A DNA stretch of 64,000 nt from JAJNBK01 sp035642715 (GTDB taxonomy: Archaea; Thermoproteota; Nitrososphaeria; Nitrososphaerales; Nitrososphaeraceae). The stretch spans positions 14,714 to 78,713 of the forward strand of contig DASQRW010000113.1 of assembly GCA_035642715.1 (NCBI GenBank), written 5' to 3'. The notes under the pieces were generated by a model, which saw only the letters and a list, made by a program, of their open reading frames with translations, did not search any database and had not been told where the DNA came from. The position numbers were made by a program, and so were the translations under genes. Shown here in pieces: positions 1 through 8,175 of this stretch. Position 1 is the first letter of the stretch. Each line of letters starts with the position of its first letter.

Positions 1-410
1 TCAAGCGCTTGTCTTGTTACTGTTTCTGTCTGAGTCATAATGCCTTCAACAGAATCAGAAACTACTACAACACCATCAATTGCTCTTAGGGCACGAGTGA
101 CTCTTCCTGTAAAGTCAATGTGACCAGGCGTATCAATCATATTAATTACATATTCCTTGCCTTCATCTTCATAAAATAGTGTAACGTTAGCTCCACGAAT
201 AGTCATTTGTCTATTCTGTTCAAGTTTCATAGAATCAAGTGCCAAAGCTTGACCTGCAACAGATGGAGAGATAATACCTGATGCAGCTAAAAGACTATCA
301 CTCATAGTTGTCTTGCCGTGATCTACGTGGGCAATGACTCCGAAATTACGAATCTGTTCCTTAGTACCAATAATCCTTAGAATATCCTGAGTTGATTTGA
401 ACTTTGGCAT
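1..410 (-). CDS. fusA: Elongation factor 2 (N-terminal part, cut by window edge)
   Basis: Translation factor GTPase that drives ribosomal translocation. Only the first 136 or so residues are inside the window; the gene runs off the left edge. Reading from the ATG at 410, the G1 P-loop AHVDHGKTT, the G3 motif DTPGH and an IRGAN stretch next to switch I are all visible, in the order and spacing of archaeal EF-2. The start MPKFKSTQDILRII matches the usual short archaeal N-terminal extension ahead of the P-loop. It is the last gene read toward the left edge, so its downstream context is unknown. The identification is secure because of the EF-2-type G1 and G3 context; EF-Tu/aEF1A differs around G1. 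Confidence 0.95.
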   Translation of the reverse strand, partial: MPKFKSTQDILRIIGTKEQIRNFGVIAHVDHGKTTMSDSLLAASGIISPSVAGQALALDSMKLEQNRQMTIRGANVTLFYEDEGKEYVINMIDTPGHIDFTGRVTRALRAIDGVVVVSDSVEGIMTQTETVTRQAL

Positions 411-561
411 ATATTCAAGCAAAAAATTTGCTGGAGGACTATTAAACGTTCCTTACGTTCAAAATGGAAAAATTTTATTGTTTTACATCATAATAAGCGA
501 GCATATACAGTTAATATTTAATTATTTCTGAGAGTCTATTTCTGTTAGAATTCATGGTTTC

Positions 562-1008
562 TCATTCTGATTTTATTCCAAATTCTGTAATCGTTACCGA
601 ACTCTTATTTGCCTTGGTCCTATTATGCATCATCCATTGTCCATTTGGCAAAATAAGATAATTCTGTGTTGCAGTCAATACAAATTCCTTGAAAGAGAAG
701 ATGCCACTTACTAAGATCATCTGCTTGTCTAGCACTCTGGATTCAAGCATGATTTGTCCTTTTCTATCCTTTAGCAAAACATAGTCGCGTTGATTTTTTT
801 TAATAAATTCTTTATTACATAATATGCAGTTATTTTTATCGATAGTGATTAACGTATTTTCATTTGAATCAAGAATCGATGTTGTTACATATGGTCCCGC
901 ACTATCCTCGCCAAGCGAAAACAAAACTTCATTATCCATCTTTACACACATAGGGCTATCTGTGATAAAATTATTTCCAAATAGAAGAGTATAGGGCAAA
1001 TAGATCAT
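562..1008 (-). CDS. Hypothetical protein, 148 aa
   Basis: I do not recognise a family. The protein has no signal peptide or membrane segment. Alternating hydrophobic and polar residues across most of its length suggest an all-beta fold, and there is one CILC pair near residue 62 that could bind metal. It lies about 150 bp upstream of the EF-2 start on the same strand and divergent from the MqnD-like gene, with about 190 bp between them. Codon use looks like its neighbours. A LURP-one/tubby-like beta barrel is one guess from the hydrophobic pattern, but nothing in the sequence proves it. Confidence 0.6.
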   Translation of the reverse strand: MIYLPYTLLFGNNFITDSPMCVKMDNEVLFSLGEDSAGPYVTTSILDSNENTLITIDKNNCILCNKEFIKKNQRDYVLLKDRKGQIMLESRVLDKQMILVSGIFSFKEFVLTATQNYLILPNGQWMMHNRTKANKSSVTITEFGIKSE

Positions 1009-1195
1009 TATTTTATAGAATGTTTCGTTAATTATTCTTTGTGTGTAGCAAGGTAATATGTTAAGTTAATTGATGCCCGAGGAGAGAAAAAAGCCTAGTC
1101 ATTATCTAGTTCAGAATATGATTCTTAGAAAAATTGCCCTAAATTATACTTTGGTTTTTATAAAGAAAATATTATTCTCTTTCTCTAGGTAATAT

Positions 1196-2023
1196 ATGAT
1201 GGAAATAACTTTAGGCCATACTCCTGATGCTGATGATGCATTTATGTTCTTTGGCATTGCATGTGGTAAAGTATATTCTGTGGATATCAAAATCAAACAC
1301 GTCATAGAAGACATTGAAACCCTTAACAAACATGCTTTAAGACATGAACTTGATGTTACAGCTATCTCCGCCCATGCCTATGCTTATTTGAAGGATTATG
1401 TAATATTACGTAGTGGCGGAAGTTTTGGCTTAAATTATGGTCCTATAGTCATTTCTAAAAAGAAATTAACATTATCTGAATTAAGAAAGGGCGTAATTGG
1501 TATTCCAGGTAAGATGACATCTGCTAATTTATTGCTAAATCTTGCCTTAGGAAAATTTAATGGAAAGGAGATGCCCTTTCAATTGATTCCTGAAGCCGTT
1601 CTAAATGATAAAGTAGATGCAGGTTTGGTGATTCACGAAGCACAGATTACATATGATACTTCAAGCCTTCATACCGTTTTTGATTTGGCGACTTGGTGGA
1701 CTGCAAATACGAACGGATTGCCAATGCCATTGGGTATAAACGTAGCAAGTAATAAATCAATGACATTAGAACAGATAAAGATGTTTGATAACCTATTCAA
1801 GGAATCGATTCTTTATGGTCTTGAACACATTGAATCAGCGATAGATTATGCGATGAAATATGGAAGAGGACAACCACGCGATGTGATAACCAGATTTATC
1901 AAAATGTATGTAAATGATATAACTATAGATATGGGAACGATCGGGGAAAAGTCAATAAAAAAAATGTTTGCAATAGCTGAAGAGAAGGGATTCTTATCGT
2001 TTTCTAAACTGAATTTTGCTTAG
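1196..2023 (+). CDS. MqnD/MqnA-like periplasmic-binding-fold enzyme
   Basis: A 275-residue protein that opens with GHTPDADDAFMFFG, the signature region of MqnD (1,4-dihydroxy-6-naphthoate synthase) and MqnA of the futalosine menaquinone pathway. The two-lobe substrate-binding fold is also suggested by the paired GKVYSVDIKIKH and GINVASNK regions. In bacteria MqnD converts cyclic dehypoxanthine futalosine to dihydroxynaphthoate. In thaumarchaea homologues are common, but the rest of the pathway is not visible here, so the physiological substrate is inferred only by family. Two adjacent ATGs (1196 and 1199) are possible starts. It stands alone, with BFN-type nuclease 160 bp downstream on the same strand. 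Confidence 0.75.
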   Translation: MMEITLGHTPDADDAFMFFGIACGKVYSVDIKIKHVIEDIETLNKHALRHELDVTAISAHAYAYLKDYVILRSGGSFGLNYGPIVISKKKLTLSELRKGVIGIPGKMTSANLLLNLALGKFNGKEMPFQLIPEAVLNDKVDAGLVIHEAQITYDTSSLHTVFDLATWWTANTNGLPMPLGINVASNKSMTLEQIKMFDNLFKESILYGLEHIESAIDYAMKYGRGQPRDVITRFIKMYVNDITIDMGTIGEKSIKKMFAIAEEKGFLSFSKLNFA

Positions 2024-2184
2024 CAATAGGTAAGCAGATAATCCTTAAGTTCATAGCCAGCCAACAACAAAGGAAGAAATAAGTTAAACTATCACAACAA
2101 TGGGTAAATGCTGACTTGTCAAAAGAGATTATTAGAACAGATCAACTGTAAGCCTTAATTCTTAGCAATGCAATAATTAATGTC

Positions 2185-2625
2185 ATGCCTAACGGTTTTT
2201 CGTCAGAAGAAGAAGATGAAGAGTATATACAGGCAAGAATAAGTTATGTTGGATTTGCAGATCAGCTAGGACTAGAAGGTGTTGTTATTCTAAAAACTTT
2301 CGATGGAAAAGAATTTCCAATGCGTGCATTCTCTGGCGAAGTTGCAAGGCATATCTCACGATTTCGAGAAGGTGACAAAAATACCATACCTACAATCTAT
2401 AATCTAGTTGAGGAGATTGCAGTTATGCAAGATCTACTTTTGATGGAAGTGAGAGTTTATCAAAGTGGTTCTGTTCTGCGTGCAAATCTGTATTTCAAAG
2501 GTAGAAGAAAAGAATATTTGATACTAAGAAATTATCGTGCATCAGATTCCATTGCTTTGGCAGCTTATTATGATATCCCAATCAAAGTAAGAAAGAATTT
2601 ATTTGAAGAAGCAATACAGCAATAA
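2185..2625 (+). CDS. Bifunctional nuclease family (DUF151) protein
   Basis: A 146-residue protein with the DUF151/BFN fold: a beta-rich N-terminal half with VVILKTFDGKEFPMRAF and a C-terminal half with ASDSIALAAYYDIPI, which matches the helix in which family members carry conserved D-A-hydrophobic residues. Members have been reported to have DNase and RNase activity in bacteria and plants; the function in archaea is not settled. The N terminus is acidic (SEEEDEE). It follows the MqnD-like gene by 160 bp and converges on purP, leaving only 6 bp between the two stop codons. Confidence 0.75.
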   Translation: MPNGFSSEEEDEEYIQARISYVGFADQLGLEGVVILKTFDGKEFPMRAFSGEVARHISRFREGDKNTIPTIYNLVEEIAVMQDLLLMEVRVYQSGSVLRANLYFKGRRKEYLILRNYRASDSIALAAYYDIPIKVRKNLFEEAIQQ

Positions 2626-2631
2626 ATACCA

Positions 2632-3732
2632 TCATGTTACTATATCCATAATTTTCTTTTGCGATATTGCATTCTTAATTTCCATTGCAATTCTTCGACC
2701 AACACCAATAGTATGACCATAAGAGTATTTTGTATAAGGGCTTGTTGTTGCCATGATAGGATTACCTGGAACTCTTAGTGATACATCATATACTATCAAA
2801 TCTAGGTCTGATGTTACGATACCCTGTAATGAAATTGGTCCAATTATTCCAGGCGGATATTCTATTCTGACGGCAGCGGCAAATTTATCGCCAATTTCAA
2901 ACACTTTTTCCAACATTGATTCGCGTATACTAGCTGGAGTATGTCCTACTTCGATATTTTGTATCCCAATATCTATTTGCATCTGTTGTTTAGCAGGTAG
3001 TGAAGTAGTAAAGTCATGAAGATTGGTTTGCAGTCTTCTTTCTATTCCCAAGAACTCCATCTCTTCTGATAATGGAGATTGAAAAAAGTTAAAGTTAAAG
3101 TAAGTTCCAATTATATATTCTTCAATAGTTGCAGAGTTAAGATCTTCTTTATTAATGAGCCCTTCTTTGATCTTTAACTTTGCTTTCATCTTATAATCTT
3201 TATAAGAAGACACCAGGAAAAACGCCCTTTCTAATTTCCGTCTTGCTTCCTGAACTTTGACTACTGCCAGGTTGTCTATATCTGAAGGTTGTATGTATAT
3301 CCTAGGGTGTCTGATCTTTGCCTTTTCAAGAAGATAGTATTGATTTTTTGTTGCAGTACGTTCTTCTGCTCGCAGGAGCAGTCTATTTCCAAATATAGGC
3401 ACCTTTAAATTATTTTCAATGTTATCATAACCAAGATAGGCGGTAAAGGCACGGTTTGCAATCATGATTGTATTTAATTGTCGCAATTTTTCTTGATTTT
3501 CTCTCAACATAATATCAGAAAATTTATCAAGCAAGATAATCTCGTCTGTTAATCTCTTAAATCTTAGATATGGGATCTCCCGACCCTTTTGACAAATGCA
3601 GACAGTCTTTAGATTTTCATCTTTAGATCCATCCATAATTTCTAATGCAGAATGGCTTCCTATTGTGCCAATAGTAATATCCTTTAATTTATATTGATTG
3701 ATAATACGATTAACTTCGTGACGAGTAATCAA
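2632..3732 (-). CDS. purP: 5-formaminoimidazole-4-carboxamide ribonucleotide synthetase PurP
   Basis: ATP- and formate-dependent ligase that converts AICAR to FAICAR in archaeal purine synthesis, replacing the folate-dependent PurH transformylase. At 366 residues it has the usual length. Diagnostic regions are TIGTIGSHSALEIMDG near the N terminus, the ATP-grasp core, and the C-terminal PISLQGIVT, VYDVSLRVPGNPI and GRRIAMEIK blocks. It is the downstream-most gene of the minus-strand run and is separated from xpf by 200 bp that contains a 42-bp palindrome, so it may have its own promoter. No other pur gene is in the window. Confidence 0.93.
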   Translation of the reverse strand: MITRHEVNRIINQYKLKDITIGTIGSHSALEIMDGSKDENLKTVCICQKGREIPYLRFKRLTDEIILLDKFSDIMLRENQEKLRQLNTIMIANRAFTAYLGYDNIENNLKVPIFGNRLLLRAEERTATKNQYYLLEKAKIRHPRIYIQPSDIDNLAVVKVQEARRKLERAFFLVSSYKDYKMKAKLKIKEGLINKEDLNSATIEEYIIGTYFNFNFFQSPLSEEMEFLGIERRLQTNLHDFTTSLPAKQQMQIDIGIQNIEVGHTPASIRESMLEKVFEIGDKFAAAVRIEYPPGIIGPISLQGIVTSDLDLIVYDVSLRVPGNPIMATTSPYTKYSYGHTIGVGRRIAMEIKNAISQKKIMDIVT

Positions 3733-3841
3733 TCTTATACTAAGGCTCAGGAGGATTGTAATAAAAAGTTTCTAATAGTTAAAAGAGAAATTACCATTCT
3801 TTATCTTATTCTTTTTAATTTCTGTCCAACTCCCAAGCCAA

Positions 3842-3883
3842 CTATATATAAATATACATATATATATGTATATTTATATATAG
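3842..3883. repeat. Perfect 42-bp AT-rich palindrome
   Basis: The 42 bases read identically on both strands with no spacer, giving 21-bp arms made only of A and T apart from C/G at the two ends and at two inner positions. It lies in the 200-bp gap after the xpf stop and about 110 bp upstream of the purP start. It could form a cruciform, an RNA hairpin ending the upstream transcript, or an operator; the sequence alone cannot separate these. Confidence 0.9.
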
Positions 3884-3932
3884 TATCGGGATGATATCGT
3901 TAACCGTATTATAATGATCTATTCGATAAAAT

Positions 3933-4682
3933 CTACTTTTCCGTATTATTAAGACTGCTTAAATCATCTAAAAGAGTTCTTTGCGTTAGCTTAATCCTTT
4001 CATTATGAGGATTATCCAGAATTTTTCGTACTTTTTCTGCTCTGGCACTCCCAAAACCGGGAATCCTTGCAAGATCTGCAACAGATGCATTTAGCGCACG
4101 CTGGGGCGTCTGAAATTTTTTAAGCATTCTTACCGCTAGTTTGTCTCCGATTCCTGGTAAAGAAGAGAGAATTGATAGCTGTTGTGCATATAGTGGGTTT
4201 CCCTTTTTTATCCTCTTTAACAAAGGACCAGTATTTTGGCCTTCTTGTAATGATTTGTTTACCATAGTAATAAGTAACTGTGATGTATAATGAGCAGAAG
4301 GTGTATGTATAATTGGGATTCTAAAGTCTAACGTTACTTTAGCTATTGCGTCATATGCTAACGGAATTCTTTCTACTAATATTTTTAATTTGTCATCATC
4401 TATTTCTATAGGGACTTTGAGTAATTCTATGATATTTCCTTCAATAATCACTATAGGCTTGGAATAGTATTGAGCAAGTTCTGAGCATTGCACAAATAAT
4501 CTTCCATCGTAAATAGAGCTGATTAGATCATGAATGGTTTTTCTTTCAATTGCAGTGTCTGGTGAGACAATATAATCACCCACTTTTAAATGCGCAAAAT
4601 CTATTATTGCACCTGCTTGACGTAAGAGATTAGGGACTCTACTATTTCTCTCCCTTTCGTCAACTACAATTCTAACAGACAC
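3933..4682 (-). CDS. xpf: XPF/ERCC4-family structure-specific nuclease (helicase-less)
   Basis: A 249-residue nuclease of the short crenarchaeal/thaumarchaeal type, without the helicase domain of euryarchaeal Hef. The ERCC4 nuclease domain holds the catalytic run DERER near residue 8, GDYIVSPDTAIERKT (equivalent to the GDY...ERK motif) and DGRLFVQ. A helix-hairpin-helix pair follows at about residues 165-235 (SLPGIGDKLAVRML and RIPGFGSARA), used for dimerisation and junction binding. Crenarchaeal XPF needs PCNA; the C-terminal QRTLLDDL is at most a degenerate PCNA-interaction box. It cuts branched or flap DNA in repair and fork processing. It sits 96 bp after pfdB in the exosome run. Confidence 0.92.
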   Translation of the reverse strand: MSVRIVVDERERNSRVPNLLRQAGAIIDFAHLKVGDYIVSPDTAIERKTIHDLISSIYDGRLFVQCSELAQYYSKPIVIIEGNIIELLKVPIEIDDDKLKILVERIPLAYDAIAKVTLDFRIPIIHTPSAHYTSQLLITMVNKSLQEGQNTGPLLKRIKKGNPLYAQQLSILSSLPGIGDKLAVRMLKKFQTPQRALNASVADLARIPGFGSARAEKVRKILDNPHNERIKLTQRTLLDDLSSLNNTEK

Positions 4683-4778
4683 ATATTAGTTTAATCAGCT
4701 GTCGTTAATGTATCTAACTTTATTATTTTAATCAAAAATGAAGTCTTCTTCCTTCTCTAAATTTTACATTGATTATTC

Positions 4779-5171
4779 TCATTTTGGTTTTAAACCTGCT
4801 AGAGAACTACTATCGCTGCCTTGTGCACCTCGAATCATTTGATTAATTTTATTTTCTACTTCTTTTAGATTATCTTTTACCCTTGTCTCCTGTTTTGCAA
4901 GAACTGTTACTCTAGTGTTTGACAGCTCTTTTTTTTCTTCAAGTTCTTTTAAAGTGTCTTCTTTATTTGCCTTTAGCAACAAAGGGCCAGCGCTTTTATA
5001 TACTGCATCATCTATCCCTATTTTCTTCAGTTCTTCTAGTGCTCTATCGGTTTCAACAATTTCTAGTTCTATTTGTTGTTTTTGCATCATGATTGCCTGC
5101 AAATTCTGTTGAAGTTGTTGCAAACGTGATACTTGCTCTCTAAGCCAAGGTGGAAGTTCTTGTTCACTCAT
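4779..5171 (-). CDS. pfdB: Prefoldin subunit beta
   Basis: A 130-residue coiled-coil chaperone subunit; prefoldin is an alpha2-beta4 hexamer that hands unfolded chains to the thermosome. Two long amphipathic helices (about residues 12-60 and 75-115), joined by a GIDDAVYKSAGPLLL hairpin segment, give the beta-type (one hairpin) architecture. The gene follows pcc1 by 47 bp, which is the conserved archaeal superoperon order rrp42-rpl37ae-pcc1-pfdB. The C-terminal tail is short and Ser/Gly-rich. No internal start competes with the ATG at 5171. Confidence 0.92.
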   Translation of the reverse strand: MSEQELPPWLREQVSRLQQLQQNLQAIMMQKQQIELEIVETDRALEELKKIGIDDAVYKSAGPLLLKANKEDTLKELEEKKELSNTRVTVLAKQETRVKDNLKEVENKINQMIRGAQGSDSSSLAGLKPK

Positions 5172-5218
5172 AATAATTCAATTCTTAAGATGAAAGTAAC
5201 CACCATAAAATCATACCG

Positions 5219-5458
5219 CTAATCTATAATACATTTGTAAGAGGTATTGATCAGTCTTAAATATGAATTGATAGTAGCGCGTAGACTTGGAATACTATCA
5301 CTCTCAATTTCTATAAATACATTAGAAACATCCGATGAAATTTTTATTTTCTCTCTTGAACCAGACGAAATCTTTGTATCGGGCTTAAGTGCAGAACAAA
5401 TACATTTTGCAATGGATCTACGTATGGATACCGGCTTATTCTTAAAAGAAATTTGCAT
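5219..5458 (-). CDS. pcc1: KEOPS complex subunit Pcc1
   Basis: A 79-residue protein starting at the ATG at 5458, one base after the rpl37ae stop; an upstream in-frame ATG at 5572 would overlap most of rpl37ae and is unlikely. The pattern of a beta strand, then SIRRSIAKCICSALKPD, then a strand pair and a final amphipathic helix fits the small Pcc1/CTAG fold, which dimerises within KEOPS, the complex that makes N6-threonylcarbamoyl-adenosine in tRNA. The name rests on fold pattern plus position, since archaeal superoperons carry pcc1 between rpl37ae and pfdB. Sequence conservation in this family is low, so confidence is moderate. Confidence 0.75.
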   Translation of the reverse strand: MQISFKNKPVSIRRSIAKCICSALKPDTKISSGSREKIKISSDVSNVFIEIESDSIPSLRATINSYLRLINTSYKCIID

Positions 5459-5459
5459 A

Positions 5460-5699
5460 CTAGCTTTGTAGTTTTTCAGTATCGATGTCATATGCTCCAG
5501 CTGCAACTTTATAACGGCATTTTGGACAATACCAGATGCCTGATGCAATCCTATTGAATTGTTGTGAACCACAAGATGGGCATCGTCTCTTTTGCTTTAA
5601 TGTATTATATGCCATTCCATATCTTTTACGTACAGTAGCTCCAAATTTTATACCTAAACCTTTGAGCCCAGTATGGGCCTGCTTCTTTCTACTAACCAT
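5460..5699 (-). CDS. rpl37ae: Ribosomal protein eL43 (L37Ae)
   Basis: A 79-residue zinc ribosomal protein of the large subunit. The zinc ribbon has the usual CPSC and CPKC pairs separated by 14 residues, preceded by a basic N terminus (GLKGLGIKFGATVRKRYG). It overlaps the end of rrp42 by 8 bp and is followed by pcc1 after one base, implying translational coupling on both sides. Length and motif are normal for archaea. Confidence 0.95.
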   Translation of the reverse strand: MVSRKKQAHTGLKGLGIKFGATVRKRYGMAYNTLKQKRRCPSCGSQQFNRIASGIWYCPKCRYKVAAGAYDIDTEKLQS

Positions 5700-6516
5700 C
5701 TCTAGTCGACTCCTTTAGTTTGACTCGTACTTCCTCTCCTTTAATTCTTGCTGTCTCAGCTGCTTTCTTTATCTGTTCAACAGTAAAAGCACCTGTCGAT
5801 CCCTTCTGGATGGCAGTATAGTCTCCATTGGAATTTGTTGTTACGGTGATTCTTGCATTCATACATGCTTCTTCTTCAGATGTGGGATCTAAAATTACTG
5901 CTTCACCAATTCGTATCGCGGTGATTGATACAGGTATTGTAGTGACTGGTGGGTCTTGGCTGTTCCCAGTATCAACTACTTTGCCATCTTGCATTTCAAA
6001 GATGGGAATTTTACTACTAGCCAATGCTGAAACTACTGCATAGGACGTAGCATCAAACAGATTACCATCCGCATTGATGATACTGCAATCAACAAATATC
6101 GTATAAACTATTTTGCCAGGAACTAAAACCAATTTATCTAGATCTATCATTTCAGATTCCCTTATGCCTCTATCTACCACTCTTGCAAGTTCAACGGTCT
6201 CCTCATCAGGAGGGCCGGGTTCGATATAAGGTGATGCTGTAGGAAGTACTTCTGCAGACACGATTAACGCGCCTTTATTCTCAAGTCCTTCAAATGGCTC
6301 TCCTGTCTCAATTTTTACTCCGGCAATAACTTCTGAATTGCCTAATTTTACTTTTGCAGAACCGTTTGCCTTCTTTATAATATCTAATTCAATTTCGAGT
6401 GGCCTAATATCATCTAAATTCCTTCCATCAAGCCTTTTTCCCTTTGAAATAGCATCCCACATTTGCTGTTTTCGTAGGTGTTCTACTATTATCGTTGAAC
6501 GTTTTGATGAGCTCAT
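5692..6516 (-). CDS. rrp42: Exosome subunit Rrp42
   Basis: The non-catalytic RNase PH-fold partner of Rrp41 in the archaeal exosome ring. The 274-residue chain carries the family features KRLDGRNLDDIRPLEIE near residue 27, the ASPYIEPGPPDEE segment and GNLFDATSYAVVSAL, and lacks the catalytic acidic pair found in Rrp41. Rrp42 helps bind RNA at the hexamer pore. Its ATG overlaps the rrp41 stop by 4 bp (ATGA) and its 3' end overlaps rpl37ae by 8 bp, so it belongs in one transcript with them. Confidence 0.95.
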   Translation of the reverse strand: MSSSKRSTIIVEHLRKQQMWDAISKGKRLDGRNLDDIRPLEIELDIIKKANGSAKVKLGNSEVIAGVKIETGEPFEGLENKGALIVSAEVLPTASPYIEPGPPDEETVELARVVDRGIRESEMIDLDKLVLVPGKIVYTIFVDCSIINADGNLFDATSYAVVSALASSKIPIFEMQDGKVVDTGNSQDPPVTTIPVSITAIRIGEAVILDPTSEEEACMNARITVTTNSNGDYTAIQKGSTGAFTVEQIKKAAETARIKGEEVRVKLKESTRDG

Positions 6517-7253
6517 TGTTCTTCTTTCAACTCCGTTTCATTACCAAAGTATTTTTGCATTAACACCTGCCTCTGAATTTCATAAACTATCTCGCAACCC
6601 CTTATTGCCTTATCTATACATTCATTAAACTGTTCGTAGCTTAATATGCCATCAAGTTGTAAAAGTGTTACTTGTTCAAGATGTGGCATATATGCAACTG
6701 GCATATCCGCTTCGCCTTCCTTATCTTCAGTATCATTAATATCGAGAACAATTTTCTCGTCGACTTTACCAGCAGCACATGATGCTACGATGTCCCGCAT
6801 ATTTATTCCTGCATCAGCTAATGCGATAGATGCGGCTGTAATACCAGCACATCTTGAACCCCCATCTGCTTGCAAGACCTCAACAAATACATCTATTGCA
6901 GCTCGTGGATAATCTTCCAATATCAATGCTGGTTCTAATGCTTCTCTCATTACCTTGGAAATCTCAATTTCTCTTCTTGATGGAGCAGGGTTCTTGCGCG
7001 TATCAGTAGAGAAAGGAGACATATGGTATCTACATCTTAGAACACACCGGTCCGGAAGTGCCATATGTTTTGGATGTACTTCCCTTGGACCATAGACTGC
7101 TGCTACGATTTTATTCTTGCCAAATTCTATGAAAGCCGAACCGTCTGCATTTTTAACTACGCCTACATTTATCTTGATTTCCCGTAGTTCATCTGCAGTG
7201 CGACCATCAGTTCGCCTTCCGCTTTCATCAATTAAATTTCGTGTTTGGATCAT
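6513..7253 (-). CDS. rrp41: Exosome catalytic subunit Rrp41
   Basis: Phosphorolytic 3'-5' exoribonuclease subunit of the archaeal exosome. The 246-residue RNase PH domain shows RRTDGRTADELREIKI at the N terminus, YGPREVHPKHM, the RNA-contacting RCRYHMSPFST segment, SRREIEISKVMREALEP and the active-site region VLQADGGSRCAGITAASIALADAG. An acidic pair follows in DKIVLDIND-like sequence. The start codon overlaps the rrp4 stop as TAATG, and the stop overlaps the rrp42 start by 4 bp. Together with rrp42 and rrp4 it forms the nine-subunit ring; no DnaG or Csl4 gene is present in the window. Confidence 0.96.
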   Translation of the reverse strand: MIQTRNLIDESGRRTDGRTADELREIKINVGVVKNADGSAFIEFGKNKIVAAVYGPREVHPKHMALPDRCVLRCRYHMSPFSTDTRKNPAPSRREIEISKVMREALEPALILEDYPRAAIDVFVEVLQADGGSRCAGITAASIALADAGINMRDIVASCAAGKVDEKIVLDINDTEDKEGEADMPVAYMPHLEQVTLLQLDGILSYEQFNECIDKAIRGCEIVYEIQRQVLMQKYFGNETELKEEQ

Positions 7254-8065
7254 TATAGTTTTTCACCTTTTTCAAGTTCTTCTTCTATCTCTTCTTCTAC
7301 TTCTTGTATTGTTGACTGGATCTCCTCAACCTTCTGACCTTTTTCAATCTGAGTTACTGACGTTCCTTCTGTTTGTTGTGGAGTATCAGGCACATTCAAC
7401 AAAACTTTGACCCTTTGTGTGAGGTTTGATGTGTGAGCTTCTTCTTCAACCATTCTAATGGCTCTAACGGCTAGGTTTATTCCTTCGGGATTTCTACCTG
7501 TAACGACAACAATCCCATTTTGCCCAATTAAAACTCTTGTTTGTGTTGCTTGTTCTATTGTTTGTATCATAGAACCGCGCTTTCCAATCAGACGTGGAAC
7601 ACGTGTTGCAGAAATTTTTAAAAATTCTCCACGAGGGATCTTTCCTAGATCCTTGTCCTGGATAGTTAGCATTGGATCTCTTGTCCTATCAAATACAATA
7701 ATTCTTGCTGTGATTAAATCCCCTATTGCCAACTGTCTGCCCATATCATCCCTGGCTGGAGAAAAGTCTCTTCCAAAAACATCCTGTGCGGGTAAATGAC
7801 CAGAAAAACAAGAGTTAATGTCTACTTCCCAAGAAAGTGAAGAGTGATCGGTAATCTTGCCTATTACAATATCATTTACCCGAGGAATGTACACACCTGA
7901 TAGTGGTATAACTTTAATGCCATCTCTTCCTGCTTCTGCTATTCCAATTCTAGTAGCAATAATAGTATTGTTCACTTTAATTACATTCATTAACGGCCTG
8001 AAATTCCCTTCCGCGATCCTGTCGCCTGGAACAACAAACTTTCTTTTAATTTCTTGCATGCCCAT
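7253..8065 (-). CDS. rrp4: Exosome RNA-binding subunit Rrp4
   Basis: Cap subunit of the archaeal exosome that recruits RNA to the ring. I place the start at the ATG at 8065 (270 residues) and not the longer frame opening at 8095, because GGAGG lies at 8075-8079, nine bases ahead. An N-terminal domain (FVVPGDRIAEG) is followed by an S1 domain around residues 60-130 and a KH domain with PRLIGKRGSMIQTIEQAT and the GRNPEGINLAVRAI helix. The C-terminal 50 residues are Glu/Gln-rich and look disordered, longer than in many relatives. The gene is about 110 bp downstream of SBDS. Confidence 0.94.
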   Translation of the reverse strand: MGMQEIKRKFVVPGDRIAEGNFRPLMNVIKVNNTIIATRIGIAEAGRDGIKVIPLSGVYIPRVNDIVIGKITDHSSLSWEVDINSCFSGHLPAQDVFGRDFSPARDDMGRQLAIGDLITARIIVFDRTRDPMLTIQDKDLGKIPRGEFLKISATRVPRLIGKRGSMIQTIEQATQTRVLIGQNGIVVVTGRNPEGINLAVRAIRMVEEEAHTSNLTQRVKVLLNVPDTPQQTEGTSVTQIEKGQKVEEIQSTIQEVEEEIEEELEKGEKL

Positions 8066-8074
8066 ATTAAATAA

Positions 8075-8079
8075 CCTCC
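8075..8079 (-). promoter_or_regulatory. Shine-Dalgarno site of rrp4
   Basis: GGAGG on the minus strand, nine bases upstream of the ATG at 8065. It decides between the starts at 8095 and 8065 for rrp4, because the longer start has no such site. Confidence 0.7.
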
Positions 8080-8175
8080 AATGTAAAAGCCTCAATATAC
8101 CAAAAGATTCTTTGCATCATTTCTTACCTTTTTTGTCAGTAAGAACATACCTATATTTTAACTATCGAAAAATAT

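Noticed and set aside
5219..5572. Longer start for pcc1 at 5572
   Set aside because: Would overlap more than 100 bp of rpl37ae; the ATG at 5458, one base after the rpl37ae stop, is the natural start.
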